The position numbers and the translations under genes were made by a program. Below the pieces are notes generated by a model. It searched no databases and was not told the DNA's origin. It saw nothing but the letters and a program-made list of their open reading frames with translations. A stretch of DNA of 64,000 nt, taken from assembly GCF_002443255.2 (NCBI RefSeq), contig NW_019211458.1, forward strand, positions 27,866,485 to 27,930,484, read 5' to 3'. This document shows positions 53,431 to 64,000 of this stretch, piece after piece. This stretch comes from Varroa destructor (lineage: Eukaryota; Arthropoda; Arachnida; Mesostigmata; Varroidae). The first letter of the stretch is position 1; the number at the start of each line of letters is the position of its first letter.

Positions 53431-56400
53431 GAGAAAGAGAGGAAGATTATTTTAATATGTCTTCTTTGTAGCGTACTTCGTCGTTCTTAGTCTCTTTGAA
53501 TAACTTTTCATATCAACATTTTTGACAAGGATAAAGTGAGCAATTGAGAAGTGTCAACCTAAGGTAAGCATGCTCTGTCGTTTACGAGCAAACAAAAAAT
53601 AGGTAATTGAAAAAAAAATAGAGTTAGCCGCCGTATTGATGTGTGACTGTAGGAAGTAACACCAACCAAACAACTGCTGCTGCTTCTACCGAAGAGGAAG
53701 AGACAAAACAAGGAAACCTATTGCGTTGCAGGCGGCGGCGAGGCGAGGCTAGGCCAGCTCGCCGTTTTTGCTACTACAGTCATCGAAAAAAAAACCAATA
53801 GCCTCGAGAATCGCTTTACAGTCGGCAAGGCAATGGGGCAAAAGTGCCTATAAACCTCAATCTTGAGTTCGCCTTGAGCAGAGGGCCGTCCTCTGCCTAC
53901 TATTCAAGGAGAACGAGAAACAGCGAGAGAGATCTTCTAGCTCTGCCCGGCTCCATTAGGGAAGGCTGACAGGTTGCGAGGAGATCCGAAAACTGCCGGT
54001 TCAGGCCGTGATCAGTTGGTACTCTGTTCCGGCTATTTGTCGTATGCTTATTTTCATTCCCCCTGCCTCCTCCGCGTTTGCCTTTTCATTAGCGGGTTTG
54101 GCCTGCCCCTGTATTCAAGTAGTGATATCGAAAAAGTACTTTTTTTTTTTCGTTACATGAAACAGACAGTAAAAAAGACCACCATGGTACTAGCTTGGAA
54201 TAAGCTGCGATTATTTACAAGACATTTAATAGCGTTGTCGAAAGGACGAGTGTCAGGTGGTATAGCTCACGCATGTTTTCAACTGGGAGATTGAACGTAC
54301 TGACAGTACTGTTCACTAGTTTCGACTGTTTCCCGAGCAGGGGTATAGAATTCTTCAATCCTTTGGTCGAAGTTCAGATTGTCACTTTAAAGCTTGACGT
54401 GGAAGTATGAACGCTTTTAAACCCGTGTCTGTCATTTTCTGTTTATTGACTAGATAGTGACTGCAGTGAGTTTCGTAGGATTAAGCCGCAATCAGGTACG
54501 GGGTAGTTTCCACAATGACAAATCTACCTGACTTTCATCAGATAAATGGCATATGTATACTATGACACTGGAAGTTTCCGCTAATCAATACAGTTTATGT
54601 GAAAAAATCATGCATTCAACATGTTTCAGGTCGTGCATTCCTTGTCGAGGAGTATCCGATAAAGCAGCTTACAAGTGAGGCCATCGTAGCTTACATGGCC
54701 TTGCTGACAGAATGGCTAGTGTTTGAAACAAAAAGGCCGATCAATAGCTGTCCTAAAGAGTACAACACAACTAATGTTACCATGGTCAGTCAATTTTGGA
54801 AATTCGGAGAACACCGACGTACAGCTGGGGCGTGCAAACACGGGCATAATCGAAGCTAACGTCATCGAAGAGTGACGAAATCGTAGATTTTGCCAGTTTT
54901 CTGGGTGACAGGTGTGGCTGTCAGGGGTTAGTTGTACGTTGCGTCTGATGGATGAGACATTCACAGTGCACGCCAGCACGGATATCAGTAATGATGATAG
55001 AAACCAGAACCGTTGCAATCAACTGGAGAAAGAGCAATGGCCTAATTACTACTGTTATTGCTAACGTTGGCCTAAATGGGCATATGTGTTTGTTTGTTTG
55101 GCTCATTATCTGTTTATATGAATTGTTAACATTACCATGCGGTTGTGTGCATAACTACGCCGGTGTAAGTGAGGCCACAGAGCTGTCATTTGTTTCTGTC
55201 ACTATGACCACTCATTCATCATCAGGGTGAAATAAAGCCGGGATGCTTGCATCCACAAAGCCATTTTCAACTCAATGATGATCCGTCGAAACGACGTTAT
55301 TTCATAGAACAGAACGCGTTGTAGACCATCGTTTACCTATCTAACTTTCGCTTCTTTCATTCAAATGACTATATTTTGTCTATGGTTTGGGGGATGGGGA
55401 CGGGGTAGTAGTAGACCGTTAGCTATGACATTCCGGTGCTGCCTTCTAAATGTAAACTTTCTAGCAAGCTCTTTCGACCCTGGTTATGGCGTACAAAAGA
55501 AATCCACGCAGCACAGAGGCTAGCCGACTGAATGATCGCCGCCTTGATTCACTCAACAACGAGTTTGGACGGCAGAAAGTTCTAACTAGGGAATATCGAG
55601 CTGCTTGGGATCTGTGTGTGGGTGCGCGTCTGGACAAGAAGGCGATATATACAGCTGAGTGATCTGCTACTCCGGTGAGACGATGCGGCTGCTGAAGACG
55701 TCTTGCGAGTTGAAACTAGTTGATGAAAGTGGCCATTCAGAGAATAGGTAACTTGAATCCCTGCGCCTAAGATACGTTAAGTCGAGTGTTGAGAAGCCGA
55801 TTGAGTCTGTTTCAGTCCACAGATCAAGTCATTCAAGATCAGAGAGAGGTCACAGAACGCGGAGGGCTAGCTTTGCCAGCCACAAGCTGAATTCGCACGA
55901 ACACAGCTACGAGCCTGGTCGTTAAAGCCACTTCTCAGGTAATATATGACAGAGAAATATATACAATTTATGTGCGCATCCCGAAAAAATAATGACGAAT
56001 TGTTGCTATGGTTGCTATGAGGGCATATATGGGTGAAGCTCTTACGAGGGCTTTTTTTAGTAGGAAACTCATCATGACTCTTTCCAGAATTATTGCATTT
56101 GTTGATATCTTCGACATGAATATTAACCAGAAATGAGAAAACCAAATAGAACTATGAGCTTAACGAGTCTGCGTATCCTTCTATATATACTATTTCTCAA
56201 TGTGATAAAGGAAGCCCCCTTTGAAAAAGCGTCGCAAGCTAAATTAACATTGCAGCCACAAGGGACAATGATAATTTCCTTTTTTCTAATGACATTTTCT
56301 TATTCCGACTTTATGACGATCGTTCGTTCTATTGGCCAGCTTACGCGGGCAGATTATTTGATGGGGTTGTCTGCAGTGCGCTGGTTATGCTCCACAACCG

Positions 56401-57384
56401 AGAGCACAAGCTAAGCGCTATGCAACGGATGGGTAAATTAAAGCAGCCTCAACCGCTACGTCAGGACGCTTTCCGATTGTCCTGTCGTTGTTCGGAGCCT
56501 TCTGCTAACGCCTCGTCAACAGACATGATTACGATCGCCATAATGGCTACCATTGTGCTCACCATAAACATCTGTACCGATGACAATTTTCTGTTTCCGT
56601 AGAAGGGGTTAAGATATCAGAAATAGAAGCGGCGGTGCCGGGAGCGAAAGCGCATAAAAATGCGAAGGCGGGTAAATAGGATGAGTAACGACAGGAGCCA
56701 CAGCTGCCTATTAACTGTCACTATCGCTGGGGGGCCGGAACTCAACAAATTGTTACCAATCGCTGGCGGAAATCGAAATGACAGACACAGACACATACAA
56801 CTGGATCGCGAAGCTGAGAGAGCGGGCGGACTTTTACTGCTGCCGTCATCGTCGTTTGAACCCAACCATCGCGACGATAGACAGAAAAGGTACTTCTGTT
56901 TACAGTGCAGGCAATCTCCACGGCGTAGGTTTCGCAGTGGGAAGGATTTCGTTGTCCATTTCATATGTATGTTTACATGAATATATATAGGACTTACCTG
57001 GTGCGTAGGCTTCTAATTTTTCCTCGAACGAAAATTGATACAACTGGACCGTATTGTATTATGATTACGTATAGCGTTCAGAAACACTCAGCCGAATTTC
57101 CGTGAGCACATCTAGCCTCCACTAACCAACCGTTGTGTCGCCTACATTTGAAGTTGGGAAGCGAATCCGCTTTACTCCTTTACTGCTTTTGTTTTGTTTG
57201 TAATGTTGTAGGTTCGCTGCTGAACGAAAAGGCTTGTTCGCCGGCTCAGGCCATGGACAATGAGCTGAGAAGATGACAGATCAATCACACATTTTCCGCA
57301 CTCACTTGTTTAGCCCCGCTCTATAGTAGTTATTTAGACAATAGGCAGCACAAACACGGAAACGTAGGCCAATACGTTATAGTC

Positions 57385-57410
57385 GTGTGTGTGTGTGTGT
57401 GTGTGTGTGT
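57385..57410. repeat. (GT)13 microsatellite
   Basis: There are 26 bases of perfect GT repeat. Confidence 0.95.
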
Positions 57411-58579
57411 TACTGAAAGCTTGGAAGTAAAACAGGACTAATTGTTAATAGTGATAGCTTCTGTGTTGACGGGATTATCGGCCCTAGCCTAAGCGAACGT
57501 GCTTTCAGTTAGCGTATTGTTATTCGGCAGGGTCAATGCTTTAGATGGGAAACAAAAAGCATATGTCCTTTACATTTACATTCTCTATAATTAATTCTTC
57601 TTCACTTTTTTTTCTAGATCTTAACGTTTATCAATAGCCGTCAAGCTCATCAAAAACATTGATTTGCAATTTACGAGTAATCGTATTGATCGTTGACTAT
57701 TTATATGATAGACTGTGGCGATATACAGATGTAATGAAGTTAATAGCAGTTACCTCCCACCTACGGCCAAATTCATCTGATAGTACTGGCTTTTACCGTG
57801 AATCATTTTGTTGTCAAACAAAATACAAATGGTAACAGACGCTATCTCCCGATGTCGGCTATCGACTGTAAATCGGTCTCGTAAACAGTAGCACTTCTAC
57901 GTGCATAAAAATGCCCTACCGCCACGTTATGTGCCAGACGATCATCCGGTAACAATAATAATAACGTACAAAAGTAATATATCAAAGAACACTTCTACCA
58001 CAGTATAGTAAAGAATGTATGCACGCGTCATCGTACAAGAGCTATATTGTAAGTTATTCATTAGGCAGCCTGCAGAACCGGTGATGGTATTACATTGTTA
58101 GCCGTCAAACGTAAGCAGCAGTGGTCCTAGCATGCGCTCTTTGCTACCGACAAATCGCCAGCCAAAGGACACCTCAGACGTTTGAACGCCTCCTGACGAG
58201 GTCCTAGCTGGTAAATCCTAAACATCACCACAGCGTCAGAGTCGTCGACAAACGTCTGTCGGTGCTATTTGTCGGCCCGTGTCATGGCCGTACGGCTACA
58301 CTGTACCGTTTACTGCACTCGTTTTTAATCATCAAGACAAGGCTCGCAGACGGTAAGGACAACAACGCAAACCACGGCAACTGTCGGCTGTTGCATAGCA
58401 GTTGCGTTTCTGAAATGCTTCATCACCCTTTGAAAACTTACAAAGACAACACTGTTATAAGATACGTCATGTTCAAATTTGGTGTACATACCTGAGTAAA
58501 TGCGGACACCTAGTTTTGACGTTCAACACCGCGATCCGTAGCAGGATAAAAGCACGTTTATTTCTTGTTGAGCTCTATA

Positions 58580-58596
58580 CTGCTGCTGCTGCTGCT
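58580..58596. repeat. (CTG)5 tract
   Basis: There are five CTG units plus CT. Confidence 0.9.
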
Positions 58597-61494
58597 ATTA
58601 CAAAGAAGATGAATCCAGATACCAAAAGGCTGTTTGCGGCGATAATAGCTCAGTTCTGAACATATGAATAGGCAAATGGACGGGTGCACGCAGTGAGCGG
58701 TATGAAACCTACCTCCAGCTTATCATCCGTACGAGTACTTGCGTGACTAAACAAATTATCCACGTTTGACGCCGCCGTAAACCACAAGGTTTATACTGCA
58801 CATATAAGTCTATTCTTTTTCAGTACGGGTTAAACGGCGGTTGTTACCTGATGCGTATGCGAATACGCTTACGAACGCACAGAATATCTTATATTGTTAG
58901 ATATAAATATTGGGGTAACGGGCTGCCTCCGAATCATATAGGACGCGTACATCGAAAAGTTTATCTGCATATTGAATTGTGATGACAGTTTACACGTAGG
59001 TTAGGTTGTACCTTTGTTAACGTAAAAGCAAGTACTGTGTAGACATTGTATCGTGCGTCCAGGTTGTGCGACTTGTAATACAAAGCAGTGCAGACTTGTA
59101 GGAGCAATACCATCTATACACCTTAACAAGTAGGCGAACCTCAACTGGCAATAGTTAGTATACAGCAAATGGTCCTTTTCTTGCCTTTTTCCCTAAACCT
59201 TACAACCTCGTTTAATATTCGCATAGAAACGTACATTTTTCCGGCGCCGTTCAAATTTGGCAGACTCTAGGGCTAACCATTAAGATTATACTACAGTATA
59301 GTACGATTTATTACACAGCTACGGTATTCACAGAAAAAGTCGGGTACCTTCCATTTTTATCCAGCTCAATTAATCTCCGCTTACTCACATAGTGCATAAT
59401 ACAAGTCTCAGCTGACATGTTCCCTGTGTTCTAACTCCACTTGATAGATAGATAGATCTATCTCTCTCGCTATATATTCGTTGTTTTTTTCGCTTGTTTC
59501 CCTATCCGCTGTTGTCCGTCTCATTCCGCCCCACTTTTCCTTTACCCACCGTTACCTCCTTTGAAGCCTTTTCCTTAGGATATTCATTCCGCCACTGTTC
59601 CATTCACTTCGGAAATAAATAGGACATGTCATTACAGTGTACAGAGTGACAGTGACCCGTTTATGGCTATGCATGCCCGTTAGTTGACATCTATCGTAGG
59701 CCGTTGAGTCGCCAGCCCCATCGCAATCATCATAGCAAACGACGCTGGCTGCACCTAGTCAACTTCGCATATCAACATGACACGGTTGTCTTGTCATATC
59801 TTGGCGTTACGCCGTAGGCACCAAGAGGATGGCGCCACCAGTTTCGAAAAAAATTTCAGGAGCAAATAGCTGATTTTATCGGCTAGCTGGATAGTCAACG
59901 TCTACCTCCGTAGGTACGCTTGAAGATCAGTCCCTTCTCAAATGTACGATTGGTGCGCTATTGATTAGTTTATGACAAACATACGTCTATGCGATGTCAA
60001 AAAAGCTAGCAAAAAAAAGAACAGAACAAAACTGTTAACAAAGTAATACTGCGGTCGAATTGATTACTCCTTCTGGCCTACATATTGCCAGGTACGCTTT
60101 GGCACTATGCGTGAAGAACGTCTATACAAAATGTTCTAAGTTCACTTTGGGTAAAGTAAGAAAAAACGAGTTTAATTTATTAATTTAGCTCTCCTCTTTC
60201 TAAAGCCCTTACTGGAATGGAAATAAATTTTGAGCTTGTGTTCGGCAAATCTTGTTTTTGTAGTTTCTTCGGTAGTGATGTGCATTGAAATCGACCTGGA
60301 TCTTTTGGTTCTAAACTTGTTTTCTTTAGCTGCTTTCTTAGCTAAACTTTGGGGTTTTTGGGTTGCCAGGTTCTCCCAGATACTTTACTGGCATTCATGT
60401 TTTGACAGTTTGACCTGGGCATCAAGCGAATTTAAAGAATTATTTAAAAATGATAATTTAAAAATGATAAAAATGAACTTTGGAACTTAGATTGCCCAGA
60501 AACCTTTCACATATATGTGAATTCTTCTCTTATAGATACGTATGTGTTGTTTGTGCCAAAACATTTTTATACTACAACGATTGATTTCTCTGCGGTCTGT
60601 TTGCGACTTAGTCTGATTTTTCTTTTTGAATAAAGCCAGGACTCTCGAGAAAAAGCTAAGAAAAAGATTATGATTCCATTTGTCCGAATCGGCATATAGA
60701 ATAATTTTTTTTACTATTACTTGCCAGGTTCATTTGAATCCGTGGTCTTTTAGCGCTCAGTTCCTCTCAACACTGTGAAGAGAAACGTTTGATGATGTAG
60801 TGTTTTTGAACAGTACTAAGACATAAGTCCGTATGTTGTAAGCCGTTTGGTGGATTAGGATAAGGAGCGTTCACCCTTTGACGACGACAAACACTCGTGT
60901 ATACCTCCCGGTCTTCAACTTCTACCACCGACAGCCTTTGCAGAAGCAGTAAGAAGTCACCCTGTTATTTGACAGCCTGCCCGTTAGCTGTTACCCGTTT
61001 ACTGGTCGACGAATGGTTTTTATCGGGAAGGTTGCTTGGCTTCATTCAAGTGCTAATTATACAATGACATTTTCATAATTAGCAAACTACCGCAGCGCTG
61101 TATAACGCATTCGAAATAAGTATTTGTCTGCGGTCATCGCTGAGTCAGCCACGAAGCAGAAAGTGAGGTCTGCTTTCAGAACAAATCCACTTTGCAACTC
61201 AAAGAAGAGATCACTATATAGGGAGCACAGAGTTAGGACTCTTCTGAAGGGTCTTAATATTTACTTGTCCTATTCGCCCGAATACCCGTATCTGCCATCA
61301 TTGCTCATGCTAGTACCTCAATATTGAATGTTTAAGTGATAAGAGTCGTCCCTTCCAACCAAGGCGCTACATTTTCTCGACCCGAGTACAGAACGCCCCA
61401 ACAAACGACGATGGTCCGCATGACCTTGAGTGGCGCAATAGCCTTTCGTGTTGCCTGAAAACCTGACAAAAAGTGTCCTTTTTTCAATGACCAG

Positions 61495-61764
61495 CCACCT
61501 CTTAGTGACAACTTCGCCGAAGAGTCCACAGGGATCACCGATCGAAAGCCGCCTAACGATAGCTCCAGCGAACAGCCATTGACGAGTCATGTCTCAACTC
61601 AGCTCGTCCCAGAAGGATATTTAGAGAAAGTAGTAAAGGAAGAAGCCATTATGGCAACCATGTTCAGTCCTAGGCTATCTCCCCACGTTGATTGTCCATT
61701 GCGAGCGAGTGATCTGAGATGTATCTCGGCAATTCTCGACAAGACAGCATTGATAAAACGATAA
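61495..61764 (+). CDS. Candidate terminal exon of an unrecognised gene
   Basis: A pyrimidine-rich acceptor (GTCCTTTTTTCAATGACCAG) is followed in phase 0 by 89 open codons and TAA at 61762-61764. The frame is open further left to a TGA at 61456-61458. The translation is unlike most chance frames here: rich in Asp, Glu, Lys, Ser and Pro, no Trp and few Cys. Sample segments are DNFAEESTGITDRKPPNDSS and PEGYLEKVVKEEAIMATMF. The first half looks disordered; the second could form a helix. I recognise no domain and found no firm upstream exon. An ATG-started 90-codon frame on the opposite strand overlaps, with less protein-like composition. Confidence 0.35.
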   Translation, partial: PPLSDNFAEESTGITDRKPPNDSSSEQPLTSHVSTQLVPEGYLEKVVKEEAIMATMFSPRLSPHVDCPLRASDLRCISAILDKTALIKR

Positions 61765-64000
61765 AACTTCAGACGAAACGACGATCCAGGCGATTCCGTG
61801 ATATACTCAACTTACAACTGTTTTTCTGCTGATAGCATTGTTGATTGTTTATTGCCTCCGAAACGGCAAGAATGCATGTAGGTATACCCCAAATACTCGA
61901 GACAAAATGGGCGTGTTCTATGAAGCCTCATCGATAATCGACAACCATCATAGAAAATGGATGCCCTACCCGTCTAATTTTTGTTAATTTCGCCCATGTT
62001 TTCCCTCCGTTCTTCCTTTTCTCCTTTTATAGAAAGCACCAACAACATGAAGACGGGCATTTGTCTTTTGTTTTTCATTTCCTTGCTGCATTATGTTACC
62101 AGACAAAAATTTCGGCCCAGTGTGATGTGAAAGTATACGCATCAGCGGACAGACGCCTGCTGTCTATGTAGGAGAAATCTAAACACATATAAGTCACAGC
62201 GTGCCTTCAAAACTAAATGCTACTTCAATGAAAGTTAATTGCTGGTTCTGCAGTTGCCAAACCTCTGCCGCAACTTCAAATCTGTATGCACATGTTTACT
62301 TTAGCGGTTGTATTTTAATAGTTGTTCATTGACGGTGTAGCCGCTCCACTGTGATCGCTTTGGTCGTCACCATCGTAATCATCGCCCAGTTATGTCTATT
62401 ACTATACGTAACCGATATGTTACTACGTCGTCACCTACGTTCGTCGATAGTAGGTTGATTCGAACAGATTGCGTTCCCTAATCCGTTCGCTCAAATCAAA
62501 CCGATTTTCATTTGGCAGCGAGGCACTTCGGCTCCGTTGCCGCGGTTGCCATGTTATTTTGACCAGCCGTTCGCCGTCGTCTGTAGCAACGGTAGCTGGT
62601 CGGGTTACCCATACCTCCTCCACCCCCTCCCCCACCCCCCATTCTATAAAAATGGAAAAAGCCCAACGAAAATACGCGAAGTGCGCGCGGAGTGCCCTGA
62701 GTTGCTGCACCGCTTGGCTGGAACCGATGGCACCAGAAACGCAGCGAAGAGGTCTAACGAAACGGGTAAAAATAAAGAGTATCCAGGGAGAAGGAGCCAA
62801 AGAGGGATGGCAATAGAAACTAAAGAAAAAGAATTTAAATGATGTGTGTAAAACAGAATATTCGTGTGGTACCAATGAAAAGTTGACCTATATCGAATTC
62901 GTCTCAATTGTCACACAAGATAAGAAGAGGCAGCCACTGGGCCACTGAGCTGCAGAACTCGATAGCGGACGATGATGACGAGGAAAATCAGTCAATGCTG
63001 CTTTCGAAAAGATATAGATAAAACTGAAGTAGATCAATACTATGAAGCAAAAGAGTGTTGAATGTAAGCGGAGCGAAAACAATTGACGGTCAACGCTGTC
63101 TAAGCCATCATCACGAAGAGGAGCAACATCACCGTTGAAGCGATCTTCGCTCACTTCATCCATTATGCAACTTCACTAACTCCATAAAATGATTTTGCTG
63201 GATTCTGCATGCGACCAGCGATCACATGCGCAATGTCTGTTTGTCTACAACAGCGTCGTAAAACACCAGACAGACAGACAGACAGCCAGCTGGAGAGCGA
63301 ATCGTTCTGAGTTAGTCTGCGAATCGGCAAATGCTGGTTGACGAGCGCTTTTTTCACCAAACAGACAGCAGCGTTCTGTGGAAACAGTCATCCACAGGCA
63401 ATGTAGCGGATCGTCGGTGTTTTGACGCCGCGAAATGGTGGCGTTTCGGCCGTAGCGTTATCGGATGCTAGTCGTGCAGAAATAGCAGTACCATTCGTGT
63501 CTTTATAAACAAACTAGTTTCCGTTGCTTATTCGGTTATTCGCGGTGTGGCGCGGCAGCGCTGTCGTAGACGCCTGACAGTCTCGCTAGGTACATAGTTG
63601 TCTATCCACCACCGACTTCTATACCTCTGCGTCAACTTGACTCATAGGACAAATCGACGTTCAATGAAACGGTATTGATGCTACTGATGCTGAAGGAGTG
63701 GAGGGTCCTTTTGGTTTCTTCACGCACATCACTACCGTACCGGACCGTAATTAAGGCCGGCAAAGTCAGCGACGTCAGACGCAGCAATCAAGCCAAGGCT
63801 TTCCTGTAGGTGTCGTTTACATGTATCCGCTTTGCTGCTTCTTACTTGGTAGCAACGTAATAGCGTTCCGTTCGTTAGTCCCCGCTTCGTGGGCGATGGG
63901 TGCTGGGTTAAATGAGCATTCCTGCTAAAACTACCACTATGTCCGCAGCGAGACGCTGCTACGGCAGATGCTGGCTGTTGGAGATGGCGATGCCCGTTGA
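61765..64000. other. Noncoding stretch to window end, no supported gene
   Basis: It contains a C-rich tract (about 62614-62640) and a CAGA tract. Overlapping frames of 100-146 codons at 62.4-62.9 kb exist on both strands and are typical of chance frames in GC-richer sequence. I saw no AATAAA close behind the stop at 61764. Confidence 0.55.
63267..63285. repeat. (CAGA)n tract
   Basis: There are four CAGA units plus CAG. Confidence 0.85.

Larger units (their letters stand above)
51583..54629. other. Noncoding stretch, no supported gene
   Basis: It contains a GAT tract and a compound TA/CA/TA microsatellite. A T-run and purine-rich sequence lie near 53.6-54.2 kb. No gene is supported. Confidence 0.55.
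54860..61494. other. Noncoding stretch, no supported gene
   Basis: Microsatellites and short open frames only. If the candidate terminal exon at 61495 is real, its upstream exons should lie here or further left; I could not identify them. A minus-strand exon-like segment at 56998-57043 is described as a finding. Confidence 0.5.

Noticed and set aside
60230..60490. Hydrophobic 86-codon frame resembling a membrane protein
   Set aside because: It starts at TTG after an in-frame TAA; the T-rich strand explains the hydrophobic residues.
62435..62907. Overlapping frames of 87-146 codons on both strands
   Set aside because: Several frames are open at once in a GC-richer patch, which is typical of chance; no splice or domain support.
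28..64000. Transposable elements, rRNA, snRNA and known microRNAs
   Set aside because: No transposase or reverse-transcriptase motifs, long terminal repeats or familiar small-RNA sequences were seen by eye. A repeat-library search could still find degenerate copies.

Overview
The window looks like a piece of invertebrate nuclear genome, most compatible with an arthropod, though the sequence does not settle the group. It has intermediate GC content with no visible CpG depletion. There are many dinucleotide and trinucleotide microsatellites, GT-AG introns, no bacterial-style gene packing, and no open frame longer than about 170 codons. It begins with a 27-base gap (1-27), so it abuts an assembly break. 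Most of the 64 kb is intergenic or intronic.

One gene is well supported: a plus-strand, multi-exon gene whose coding part runs from 18155 to 22635. Four exons (53, 47, 9 and 71 codons) join in consistent phase through good GT-AG sites. They give a 180-residue protein with one N-terminal membrane segment followed by a basic, then Ser/Thr/Pro-rich tail. I do not recognise the family. Its third coding exon is a 27-nt in-frame microexon. A further 29-nt exon-like cassette (21656-21684) would switch the C-terminus.

Outside that gene I see only candidate exons: short open frames between good splice signals. The most protein-like is a possible terminal exon at 61495-61764. Weaker ones lie at 2895-4516 and 34956-35009 on the plus strand and at 6950-7024 on the minus strand; a few others are described only as findings. 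Pseudo-exons of this size are expected by chance in 64 kb, so their confidences are low.

Layout: 28-6949 is noncoding with weak exon candidates. 7025-18149 upstream of the gene is rich in simple repeats and holds a G-quadruplex motif. 18150-22635 is the gene. 22636-31397 is its downstream flank. 31398-36860 is rich in (AT)n tracts and holds a second G-rich tract and a candidate microexon. 36861-61494 has no convincing gene. 61495-61764 is the candidate terminal exon, followed by more anonymous sequence. I saw no rRNA, tRNA, CRISPR array or recognisable transposon by eye.
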